Assembly: GCF_000173075.1 (NCBI RefSeq)
Contig: NZ_ABVL01000002.1
Span: 310,001-374,000 of the forward strand
Source of the DNA: Chthoniobacter flavus Ellin428
GTDB lineage: Bacteria; Verrucomicrobiota; Verrucomicrobiia; Chthoniobacterales; Chthoniobacteraceae
Length of the DNA stretch: 64,000 bases
Reading direction: 5' to 3'
Shown here: positions 35,191 to 42,745 of the stretch, piece by piece
How the letters are laid out: every line of letters starts with the position of its first letter
How positions within the stretch are numbered: the first letter of the stretch is position 1
The notes under the pieces: model-generated
The model's database searches: none
The model's input: the letters and a program-made list of their open reading frames with translations, nothing else
What the model was told of the DNA's origin: nothing
Made by a program: the position numbers and the translations under genes

Positions 35191-36132
35191 TCACTTCGAT
35201 TTCTTCTGCCCCGCCGCTTCGGTCTCGATTTCCAGCCGAAGTTGATGCGCCTCTTTCACCTTGGGCGCGTTGGCTCCCATGAATTGCGCCAACTGCGTCT
35301 CGGAGGTGCGCGTCAGATCAAGCGCCTCCTTGTATTTCTTCTCCACGCGCAAGGTCGCGGCGAGGTTGAGCGCGGCGAGCGCGACTTCCGGGTGCTGCGG
35401 CCCGACGATCTGCTGCAGCGAAGTGAGGATGGTGCGCTGTTCCTTCTCCGCTTCCGCAAAACGTCCTAGCGCAATGAGCGTTTTGACGAGGTTTGTGCGA
35501 TTGAGCAGCACGGCCGGGTCGCGCGGCGAAAGCTTCTTGTCGAGGATGGGCTGAGCGGCCCGCAGGAGTTGCTCGGCTTCGCGATATTCGCCGATGTCGT
35601 TGAGCGTGCTGCCGAGATTGCTGCGGGCCCGCGCCGTGGTGGCGTCGTCGAGACCGAAGACCCGCTCGCGCAGGGCGAGGATTTTACGAAATTCACGCAC
35701 CGCCTCGGTATTGCGCCCTTCCCGCGCGAGGGTGCTGGCGAAAAGCTCGCGGAACTCGATGACGTCCTTGTTTTCCGGCCCGAGGACCCCGCTCTCGAGA
35801 TCGATGCCCTCCTGGAGCACGTTTTCCGCGCCGATGTAATCGCCTTCCACTCCCATGATGATGGCCAGATTCTTCCGGTCTTGCAGCGTGTCGGGATGGT
35901 CGAGACCGTGGGCCTTTTCATCCTCGGCCAGCAGCGCCCGAAACGCCGCTTCCGCTTCCTTGAACTTGTTTTCCTGAAAGAACTGCATCGCCTGCTGGAC
36001 CTTGATGGCATGGCCATCATCCGCCTTCGCGGGCTTTTCCGCCTTCTCGGCGGCAACGACGTGTGCGGAACCAATGGTGCACACGCAACCGAAGGACAGG
36101 ACGAAGAAGCGTTTTTTCCAGAAACGTAACAT
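35191..36132 (-). CDS. Exported tetratricopeptide-repeat protein
   Basis: 313 residues. N-terminal signal peptide (MLRFWKKRFFVLSFGCVCTIGSAHVVAAE), then TPR units of the kinesin light chain type with long repeats of about 42 residues (FKEAEAAFRALLAEDEKAHGLDHPDTL, EYREAEQLLRAAQPIL, AEKEQRTILTSLQQIVGPQHPEVA). Scaffold role inferred. No partner is evident nearby. Confidence 0.8.
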   Translation of the reverse strand: MLRFWKKRFFVLSFGCVCTIGSAHVVAAEKAEKPAKADDGHAIKVQQAMQFFQENKFKEAEAAFRALLAEDEKAHGLDHPDTLQDRKNLAIIMGVEGDYIGAENVLQEGIDLESGVLGPENKDVIEFRELFASTLAREGRNTEAVREFRKILALRERVFGLDDATTARARSNLGSTLNDIGEYREAEQLLRAAQPILDKKLSPRDPAVLLNRTNLVKTLIALGRFAEAEKEQRTILTSLQQIVGPQHPEVALAALNLAATLRVEKKYKEALDLTRTSETQLAQFMGANAPKVKEAHQLRLEIETEAAGQKKSK

Positions 36133-36201
36133 GGCGCCTCCCCTGTAGCGTCATCGCGCGGCGCTGGCTACTGCGGATTTGGCGGAACCGGTTGGGGGCG
36201 C

Positions 36202-37053
36202 CTAGTCGCGGAAAACGATGGCCCGCTGGCCGTGCAGCAGCACGCGGTCATCAAGATGCCAGCGGACGCTGCGGGCGAGGGCCAGCCGTTCGCAATCGCG
36301 GCCGAGGCGCATCAGATCCTCGGGCGTATGGAAGTGCTCCACGCGAATGACTTCCTGGTCGACGATGGGACCGGCATCGAGCTCGGAGGTAACGTAGTGG
36401 CAGGTAGCGCCGATCAATTTCACCCCGCGCTGCCAGGCCCGCTGGTAGGGATTCGCCCCCACGAAACTCGGCAGGAAGGAATGATGGATATTGAGGACTC
36501 TTCCGGAGAATTCCGCGCAGACCTCGGCGGGAAGAATCTGCATGTAACGGGCGAGGACGATGAGGTCCGGTTGCACGAAGCGAAAGATCTCGGCGATTTT
36601 GGCAAAGGCGGCCGGCTTGTCGTGCGGATCGACCGGGACGTGGCAGAACTCCAGGCCCTCGCGCTCGACCATGGGGCGGAAGTCTTCGTGATTGGAAATG
36701 ACGGCGGCGATTTCGATATCGAGTTCGCCCGAGTGCCAGCGCCACAACAGGTCGGCGAGGCAGTGGCCAAATTTGCTGACCATGACGATGACCTTCCTCT
36801 TCGCCTCGGCAGTGCGAATCGTCCATTCCGCGCCGAGCTCCGTCGCCACCGGCGTGAACTCCTCCCGCAATTTGGGCAGGTCGACCTTGAGGGTGCGCGT
36901 GTCGATCTCCATGCGCGTGAAGAACCAGCCCGCCGCCGCGTCGGTATATTGGTGGACTTCGATGAGATTGCCGCCGTGTTGCGCGATGAAATTCGAGATG
37001 AGCGCGAGCAATCCCACGCGATCGGGACAGGACAGACGGAGGAGAGTGCTCAT
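36202..37053 (-). CDS. purU: Formyltetrahydrofolate deformylase PurU
   Basis: Hydrolyses 10-formyl-THF to formate and THF, feeding purine synthesis and balancing one-carbon pools. 283 residues: N-terminal ACT domain (LRLSCPDRVGLLALISNFI) and a C-terminal formyltransferase-fold domain with VMVSKFGHCLADLL, NIHHSFLPSF and the HYVTSELDAGPIV segment. Normal length. Single gene. Confidence 0.95.
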   Translation of the reverse strand: MSTLLRLSCPDRVGLLALISNFIAQHGGNLIEVHQYTDAAAGWFFTRMEIDTRTLKVDLPKLREEFTPVATELGAEWTIRTAEAKRKVIVMVSKFGHCLADLLWRWHSGELDIEIAAVISNHEDFRPMVEREGLEFCHVPVDPHDKPAAFAKIAEIFRFVQPDLIVLARYMQILPAEVCAEFSGRVLNIHHSFLPSFVGANPYQRAWQRGVKLIGATCHYVTSELDAGPIVDQEVIRVEHFHTPEDLMRLGRDCERLALARSVRWHLDDRVLLHGQRAIVFRD

Positions 37054-37169
37054 CAGGGGGAATTTCAGAGTTGGGATTTCGGATTGCGGAAGTCACTCTA
37101 CTGCCAAGCTCAACGCCCCAGCGGAAGCCCAAATCCTTAATCACTCCTCTTCCAACTCCGATTTTCTTT

Positions 37170-37745
37170 ATGGCCGTCTCCTCCACCATGCTCGAACTCG
37201 GCACCCCGGCACCGGACTTTTCCTTGCCCGATGTGGCCACTGGCCAGACCGTGCAACTCGCCGACTTCGCCGACCAAAAGGCGCTGCTCGTGATGTTCGT
37301 CTGCGCCCACTGCCCCTATGTGGTGCACGTGCAACCGGAACTAACGCGCGTCGCCCGCGACTACGCCGGCCGGAGCGTCGGCTTCGTGGCCATCACGGCC
37401 AATGACGTCGCGCAATACCCGCAGGATGCGCCCGATGCCAGCGCCGCCATGGCCCGCGCCGCCGGCTGGACCTTTCCCTTCCTCTACGACGAATCGCAAG
37501 CCGTGGCGAAAGCCTACACCGCCGCGTGCACGCCCGACTTCTTCCTCTTCGACGCCGCCCGAAAGCTCGTCTATCGCGGCCAACTCGACAGCTCCCGCCC
37601 GGGTCGCGGTCCGGATCGCCCCGGCCACGGCGTGCTCAACGGCGCCGACCTCCGCGCCGCGCTCGACGCCGTGCTCTCGGATCAACCGGTAAACCCACGG
37701 CAAATGCCGAGCATCGGCTGCAACATCAAGTGGAAGCCGGGGTAG
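37170..37745 (+). CDS. Thioredoxin-like (AhpC/TSA-type) protein
   Basis: 191 residues from ATG 37170 (MAVSSTMLELGTPAPDF). Thioredoxin fold of the AhpC/TSA type with C45-A-H-C48 in FVCAHCPYV and the later TPDFFLF segment carrying the conserved cis-Pro. No signal peptide, so cytoplasmic thiol redox is likely. Such proteins are often annotated thioredoxin family proteins; the partner is unknown. Its stop lies six bases before the first heptad-repeat element. Confidence 0.88.
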   Translation: MAVSSTMLELGTPAPDFSLPDVATGQTVQLADFADQKALLVMFVCAHCPYVVHVQPELTRVARDYAGRSVGFVAITANDVAQYPQDAPDASAAMARAAGWTFPFLYDESQAVAKAYTAACTPDFFLFDAARKLVYRGQLDSSRPGRGPDRPGHGVLNGADLRAALDAVLSDQPVNPRQMPSIGCNIKWKPG

Positions 37746-37750
37746 AGGGA

Positions 37751-37903
<153 letters not shown>

Positions 37904-37939
37904 TTTCCCATTTAAGCACTGGCGCGGTCTCGAAATATA

Positions 37940-37953
37940 TGTTCTCTTGAACA
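37940..37953 (+). promoter_or_regulatory. LexA operator (TGTTC-N4-GAACA)
   Basis: Perfect match to the published verrucomicrobial LexA-binding consensus, here with TCTT as the spacer, inside a longer imperfect dyad starting ATATGTTC. It ends three bases before the ATG of the radical SAM gene. The site's position implies repression of that gene by LexA and induction on DNA damage; the transcription start must lie close to or within the operator. Confidence 0.75.
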
Positions 37954-37956
37954 CAT

Positions 37957-39036
37957 ATGTTTCAGCCAAAGACCGTCGCACCGGGCGGGCGTGGCTCGGC
38001 CACAAATCCGCACAACCGTTTCGAAAAACTCGCCATCGAGTTCGAGCCCGAAGCTCTGGTCGATGAAGACGGCGAACGCATCCTGCCGCGCACCCAATTC
38101 CTGCGCGACGATTCGCAGTCGATCATCAGTCTCAACGATTCGCCGGACATCCCCTTCACCGCCGGCGTGAATCCCTACCGCGGCTGCGAGCACGGCTGCG
38201 CTTATTGCTTCGCGCGGCCTTACCACGAGTATCTCGGGTTCTCCGCCGGACTCGATTTTGAGTCGAAGATCATCGTGAAGGAAAATGCGCCCGAACTACT
38301 GCGCGCCGAACTTTCGCGCAAGAAATGGGTGCCGCAACCCGTCACGATGAGCGCGATCAGCGATGCCTATCAGCCCGTGGAGCGCCGGTTGCAATTGACC
38401 CGCCGTTGTCTCGGTGTGCTGGCGGAGTTTCGTAATCCGGTGGGCATCATCACGAAAAATCATCTCGTCACGCGCGACATCGATTATCTCTCCGAACTCG
38501 CACGCTTTCACGCGGCCACCGTCTCGATCTCCCTGACCTCGCTCGACCCGGAACTCGCCAAGACCCTGGAGCCGCGCGCTTCCCCACCCAACCGGCGTCT
38601 CGCGGCGATCGAGGAACTCAGCGCCGCCGGCATTCCCGTGAATGTCATGACCGCCCCGATCATTCCCGGACTGAACGATCACGAATTGCCCGAACTACTC
38701 GCCTCGGCGGCCAAGGCGGGCGCCCGTTCCGCCGGCTTCACCGTGCTGCGCCTGCCCTTCGCGGTCGCACCACTCTTCGTCGAATGGCTGGAGCGCCACG
38801 CACCCGGCCATAAGGACAAGGTCTTAAGCCGCATTCGCTCCATGCGCGGCGGCAAGCTCTACGATTCAAAGTGGGGCACGCGCATGAAGGGCGAAGGCTT
38901 CTTCGCCGAGCAAATCAAAGCGCTCTTCCAGCTCGGCTATCGCAAAGCCGGCTTCCGCGGCGACACCCCGCCGTACGACGTCTCGCACTTCCGCGTGCCG
39001 TCGGATCAGCTGTCGCTGTTTGGGGAAGAAAGTTGA
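37957..39036 (+). CDS. PA0069 family radical SAM protein, probable SOS gene
   Basis: 359 residues. N-terminal GRGSATNPHNRFEK, then the radical SAM cluster motif C77-x3-C81-x2-C84 in CEHGCAYCFARP, an SAM-binding region, and C-terminal LYDSKWGTRM with GTRMKGEGFFAEQI and a final LSLFG. The family is related to SplB photoproduct lyase, and a DNA-repair role has been proposed for relatives. A perfect LexA operator abuts its start. The gene is bracketed by two heptad-repeat elements, and its TGA lies inside the left arm of the second. Confidence 0.9.
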   Translation: MFQPKTVAPGGRGSATNPHNRFEKLAIEFEPEALVDEDGERILPRTQFLRDDSQSIISLNDSPDIPFTAGVNPYRGCEHGCAYCFARPYHEYLGFSAGLDFESKIIVKENAPELLRAELSRKKWVPQPVTMSAISDAYQPVERRLQLTRRCLGVLAEFRNPVGIITKNHLVTRDIDYLSELARFHAATVSISLTSLDPELAKTLEPRASPPNRRLAAIEELSAAGIPVNVMTAPIIPGLNDHELPELLASAAKAGARSAGFTVLRLPFAVAPLFVEWLERHAPGHKDKVLSRIRSMRGGKLYDSKWGTRMKGEGFFAEQIKALFQLGYRKAGFRGDTPPYDVSHFRVPSDQLSLFGEES

Positions 39037-39182
39037 TAGTTGAGGGTTGATAGTTGATAGTCCGCCGCGTTTCCACAAGAAAGGCCCGCTCCGCGGCGAC
39101 GGTTGATTTTACCCTGACGCGGAGCGTCACATAAAAGCGGTCAAGTGGTAGTATATCAACTATCAACCCTCAACTATCAACT
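39031..39182. repeat. 152-bp element with 31-bp GTTGATA heptad arms
   Basis: The left arm (39031-39061) is GTTGATA/GTTGAGG heptads; the right arm (39152-39182) is its reverse complement at 29 of 31 positions. The 90-base interior again has CCGCTCCGCG and CGCGGAGCG facing each other, then AAAAGCGG. It differs from the element at 37751 in the repeated word, yet total length, arm length and interior order agree. It lies between two convergent genes and ends inside the coding end of the amidotransferase gene. Confidence 0.85.
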
Positions 39183-39862
39183 TTCCTCCCCAGCGCATCC
39201 AGTAATGAACAAAGCGTCGCGTGGGCCATCGGCAAATCCGACGGCGTCTCCGTCAGTTGCGCGGCGCTTTGCACGAAGCGTCCGGGTGTCAGGTCTTCCG
39301 CGGCGACGGTGGCGAGATCGGCCACGTTGACTGCGCCCATCTCGAGGTGAAATTGCAACCCGACCACGCGATCGCCCCAGACAAAAGCCTGGTGCGCGCA
39401 GCCAGTGCTATCGGCGATGAGGCGCGCATTTGGCGGCAGGCTGAAGGTGTCCCCATGCCAGTGCATCACATTCATCGTCTCGGGAAATTGCGCGAAGAGA
39501 CCGGTGCGCTCGCGAAAGCTCACCGGAAACCAGCCGATCTCCTTCTCCGCGTTTTGATACACCTTGCCGCCGAGCACGTCGGCGAGTAACTGCGCCCCGA
39601 GACAAATGCCGAGGATTGGTTTCCCGGCATCGATCGCGCGCCGCAGAAATTCCTTTTCCGTCACCAGCCACGGATGGTCGCGGTGCTGATAGATATTCAT
39701 TCCGCCGCCCATGATGACGAGCAGGTCGAAGGCCTCGAGCGACGGCGGCGCCTCAGCGGCGTAGAGCGCGGTGCGGTTCAAGGTGTGCCCGCGAGCGGCG
39801 GCCCAGTCGGCGATCTTCGCGGGACCTTCCTCGGGCTGATGTTCGAGCGAGTGAATGCGCAT
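39170..39862 (-). CDS. Class I glutamine amidotransferase
   Basis: 230 residues from ATG 39862 (MRIHSLEHQPEEG); the frame continues upstream without protein character. Nucleophile Cys87 in GICLGAQLLA, and the His/Glu of the triad in GLQFHLEM. GMP-synthase-like stand-alone amidotransferase; substrate unknown, with glutamine or gamma-glutamyl hydrolysis most likely. The last 13 bases overlap the right arm of the heptad element at 39031. Confidence 0.88.
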   Translation of the reverse strand: MRIHSLEHQPEEGPAKIADWAAARGHTLNRTALYAAEAPPSLEAFDLLVIMGGGMNIYQHRDHPWLVTEKEFLRRAIDAGKPILGICLGAQLLADVLGGKVYQNAEKEIGWFPVSFRERTGLFAQFPETMNVMHWHGDTFSLPPNARLIADSTGCAHQAFVWGDRVVGLQFHLEMGAVNVADLATVAAEDLTPGRFVQSAAQLTETPSDLPMAHATLCSLLDALGRKVDS

Positions 39863-40018
39863 GGAAATGTGGTGTTTAAGCGCCTTTTCGGGCGCATGCA
39901 AAAAGAACCGAAGCCGAACACCGCGGTAACAATTCCATAACACCGGGCAGCGATGATTTGCGCATCGGCCGAGGCATCCCGCAGCGGCCACCCAATCCAA
40001 ACCAGAAAGACCCCCATC

Positions 40019-40687
40019 ATGAACAAATCGACTCTTCGGAAGGCATTCACCTTGATCGAGTTGCTGACCGTTATCTCCATCATCGCCATCCTGGCAGGTG
40101 TCGCCGTCCCAGCCCTGCAACACGCGGTAAAGGTCGGAAAAATGACCAGCGCGATGAACAGCGCCCGGCAGATCGGCATGTCGCTGAAAATGTATTCCGG
40201 GGACAACGACGGCAATTACCCGATCAAACAAAACAGCTACGGCGAAGACATCGTCACCTCCAACGACGCCTTCCGCAGTCTCATCCCGTCCTATCTCGAC
40301 ACCGAGAAGATCTTCACTGTCCCGGGTTCGAAGGCGGGTCCTTCCGCCGATGAACAGATCGACGATGCCGCACACATTTTGCAACCGGGCGAGAATCATT
40401 GGGCATTCGTCTCCGGGTTGAATTCGACGTCCAAATCGAACTGGCCGCTCATCGCGGATCACACGGATGGCTCGGGCAATTACACCACGCAGGAAGGCGC
40501 TTACGGCGGGACGTGGGGCGGCACGAACGCGGTGGTCGTCTACGCCGACATCAGCGCGCACATCCTGCCGCTCTCGGGCACCGGCAATCAACGCTACCTC
40601 CCGCGCCCGGACGACAAGACGAAGAACGCCCTCTCGGTGAACGAATACATGGGTGACAGCGTGCAACTCCTTGAACCGGCGCACTAA
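40019..40687 (+). CDS. Type II secretion-like pseudopilin
   Basis: 222 residues from ATG 40019. Prepilin-type N-terminus: LRKAFTLIELLTVISIIAILAG, with Glu14 at position +5 after a predicted cleavage before Phe10; the residue before cleavage is Ala, not the usual Gly. One hydrophobic helix precedes a beta-rich domain (NYPIKQNSYGED, WGGTNAVVVYADISAHILP). Such verrucomicrobial pseudopilins occur singly in many copies. Role unknown; secretion or surface pseudopilus is likely. Confidence 0.85.
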   Translation: MNKSTLRKAFTLIELLTVISIIAILAGVAVPALQHAVKVGKMTSAMNSARQIGMSLKMYSGDNDGNYPIKQNSYGEDIVTSNDAFRSLIPSYLDTEKIFTVPGSKAGPSADEQIDDAAHILQPGENHWAFVSGLNSTSKSNWPLIADHTDGSGNYTTQEGAYGGTWGGTNAVVVYADISAHILPLSGTGNQRYLPRPDDKTKNALSVNEYMGDSVQLLEPAH

Positions 40688-40693
40688 AAAAGC

Positions 40694-40763
40694 AGTGGAA
40701 GGTGAAAGTGAAAGTGAACGCCGATGTGGACCGCTTACTCACTTTCCACTTTCACCTTCCACT
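40694..40763. repeat. Inverted repeat with GTGAAA-type arms
   Basis: The left arm (40694-40717) and right arm (40739-40763) are reverse complements over about 24 bases with one single-base gap, made of six- to eight-base GTGAAA/GTGGAA words. The spacer is 21 bases. It lies after the pseudopilin stop and 60 bases before the histidine kinase start. Confidence 0.7.
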
Positions 40764-40826
40764 TTGGCCCCCATCTTCGGGCTTCGCGCGGCACCGATTC
40801 TGCGGCAAAAAGAGGCAGCCCCCCAA

Positions 40827-42047
40827 ATGACGATTCACGAGATCAGCCCCAAGCAACTGCGCGCGCTTCTCCTGCTGCTGGTCCTCGTGCCGTTCATCCC
40901 GCTGGTCCTCATGCTGCGTTTCATGACCGATGCACTTCAGGGCGAACGCGATGCCGCCCGCGAGCGGCTTTCCAGCGACACCCAGCGCACGCTCAGCAGT
41001 GCCACGATCTCCGTCGACAGACACCTCACCACGTTTGTTGGACCGGTCTCCCCGGAGGAAATGCGCCGGCTGTGCCTCGAAGCCTTCGATCCCACCATCG
41101 ATATCTCCATTTCCGATGCCGGCGGCGGCCTCGTGGCCGGACCGGCGAAACCGCCCGGCCGTCTGGTCGCGCAGAGCTCGATCAAGTATCTCGACAAGCC
41201 CTGGACGACCCGCGCCTGGCTCGTCGATGAAAGGCCGCTGCAGGAGGAAGTGCGCGATCAATTCAAAGTCTACGCGTGGACCGGCCTGATCGCCGCCGTG
41301 GCCATCTGCACCATCGCCGCCGCCGCCGGTCTCACCGTGAACCAACAACTCCGCTTGCACGAACTCAAGAACACCTCGGTCGCCACGGTCGCGCACGAAT
41401 TGCGGACACCCCTCGCCACAATGCGAGTCCTCGTCGACACGCTGCGCGAGGGTCGTTATCGCAACGAGGAACAGCTCCGCGAATATCTCGACCTGCTGCA
41501 TTCGGAGAATCTCCGCCTGAGCCGGTTGACCGAGCATTTCCTCACCCATTCGCGACTCGCCCGCGGGCAGTATCAGTTCACCTTCGCGCCCGTCCGTGCG
41601 GACTCGATCGCCAACCACGCACTGAATTCCTTACAGCCGAAACTCTCCGCACCCGGCTGCTCGTTCACTCTCGACGTCGAGAAATCACTACCGCCCGTCA
41701 TGGCCGATCGCGACAGCCTTGTAACCGTGCTCATCAACCTCCTCGAAAATGCGCTGAAATATACCGGGGACGAAAAGCGCATCACCCTCCGCGCCCGCCG
41801 CGACGACGACACGCTCGTTTTCATCGTCGAGGACAACGGTGTCGGCCTCACCGCCACCCAGCGCAAACAGATCTTCGAGCCGTTCTATCAGGCGGATCAA
41901 AAGCTCTCACGCTCGCGCTCCGGCGTGGGACTGGGCCTAAGCATTGTGCGCGCGATCGTTAGCGCGCATCGCGGCCGCATCGAGATCGCCAGCGAACCCA
42001 ATCGCGGGGCGGCGTTCTCCGTTCACATTCCCCTCGCCCAAGCCTGA
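40827..42047 (+). CDS. Two-component sensor histidine kinase
   Basis: 406 residues from ATG 40827. Order: transmembrane helix (about 11-30), an extracytoplasmic sensor region (about 31-148), a second helix (about 150-170), a dimerisation domain with the phospho-acceptor His190 in ATVAHELRTPL, and an ATPase domain (NLLENALKYTG, DNGVGL, GVGLGLSIV). The open frame further upstream runs through the inverted repeat. Its TGA overlaps the response regulator ATG by one base, so the pair is one unit. Signal unknown. Confidence 0.93.
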   Translation: MTIHEISPKQLRALLLLLVLVPFIPLVLMLRFMTDALQGERDAARERLSSDTQRTLSSATISVDRHLTTFVGPVSPEEMRRLCLEAFDPTIDISISDAGGGLVAGPAKPPGRLVAQSSIKYLDKPWTTRAWLVDERPLQEEVRDQFKVYAWTGLIAAVAICTIAAAAGLTVNQQLRLHELKNTSVATVAHELRTPLATMRVLVDTLREGRYRNEEQLREYLDLLHSENLRLSRLTEHFLTHSRLARGQYQFTFAPVRADSIANHALNSLQPKLSAPGCSFTLDVEKSLPPVMADRDSLVTVLINLLENALKYTGDEKRITLRARRDDDTLVFIVEDNGVGLTATQRKQIFEPFYQADQKLSRSRSGVGLGLSIVRAIVSAHRGRIEIASEPNRGAAFSVHIPLAQA

Positions 42048-42736
42048 TGATTCACGCGGAAACCATCCTGATCATCGAAGACGACCCGGTAATGCTGCGC
42101 GGGCTCAAGGATAACTTCGAGTTCGAAGGCTACCATGTGCAGACGGCAAATGATGGCGACGCCGGGCTCAAGCTTGCCCTCGCCATCCAACCCGCACTCA
42201 TCGTCCTCGATCTCATGTTACCAAAGGTGAACGGCTATGAGATCTGCCGCTTCCTGCGCGAGGAGAAGCTCGAGATGCCGATCATCATGCTCACCGCCAA
42301 GGGCCAGGAATCGGACATCGTGCTCGGCCTCAAGCTCGGCGCCGACGATTACGTCACGAAGCCTTTCAGCATCAAGGAACTCCTCGCCCGCGTGGAGGCT
42401 TTCCTCCGCCGGCAGCGGAAGCAGACCGGCACGGTCTACACCTTCGGCGATTGTCGCTTCGATACCACCGCCCGCACGCTGGTCCGTAATGGCCAGGACG
42501 TACCGCTCTCGCCCAAGGAATTCGATCTGCTCACCTTTCTCGTCACCAACGCCGGCCGCGCCCTCAGCCGCGATCGCATCATGAGCACCGTCTGGGGGTA
42601 CGACTCCCGTGTCACTCCCCGTAGCATCGACCGCTTCGTCAACGCGCTCCGCAACAAGATCGAGCCCGACCCGGCGGAACCGCGCATCCTGAAAACCGTG
42701 CGCGAGTTCGGGTACAAATTCGAGCTACCGATGTAG
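42047..42736 (+). CDS. OmpR/PhoB family response regulator
   Basis: 229 residues: a receiver domain with the acidic pair EDD (11-13), phosphorylated Asp55 in VLDLMLPK, and MLTAKG; then a winged-helix DNA-binding domain (LSPKEFDLLTFLVTNAGRALSRDRIM, RSIDRFVNALRNKIEPDP). Partner of the kinase immediately upstream. Confidence 0.95.
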   Translation: MIHAETILIIEDDPVMLRGLKDNFEFEGYHVQTANDGDAGLKLALAIQPALIVLDLMLPKVNGYEICRFLREEKLEMPIIMLTAKGQESDIVLGLKLGADDYVTKPFSIKELLARVEAFLRRQRKQTGTVYTFGDCRFDTTARTLVRNGQDVPLSPKEFDLLTFLVTNAGRALSRDRIMSTVWGYDSRVTPRSIDRFVNALRNKIEPDPAEPRILKTVREFGYKFELPM

Positions 42737-42745
42737 CCGGCAAAC

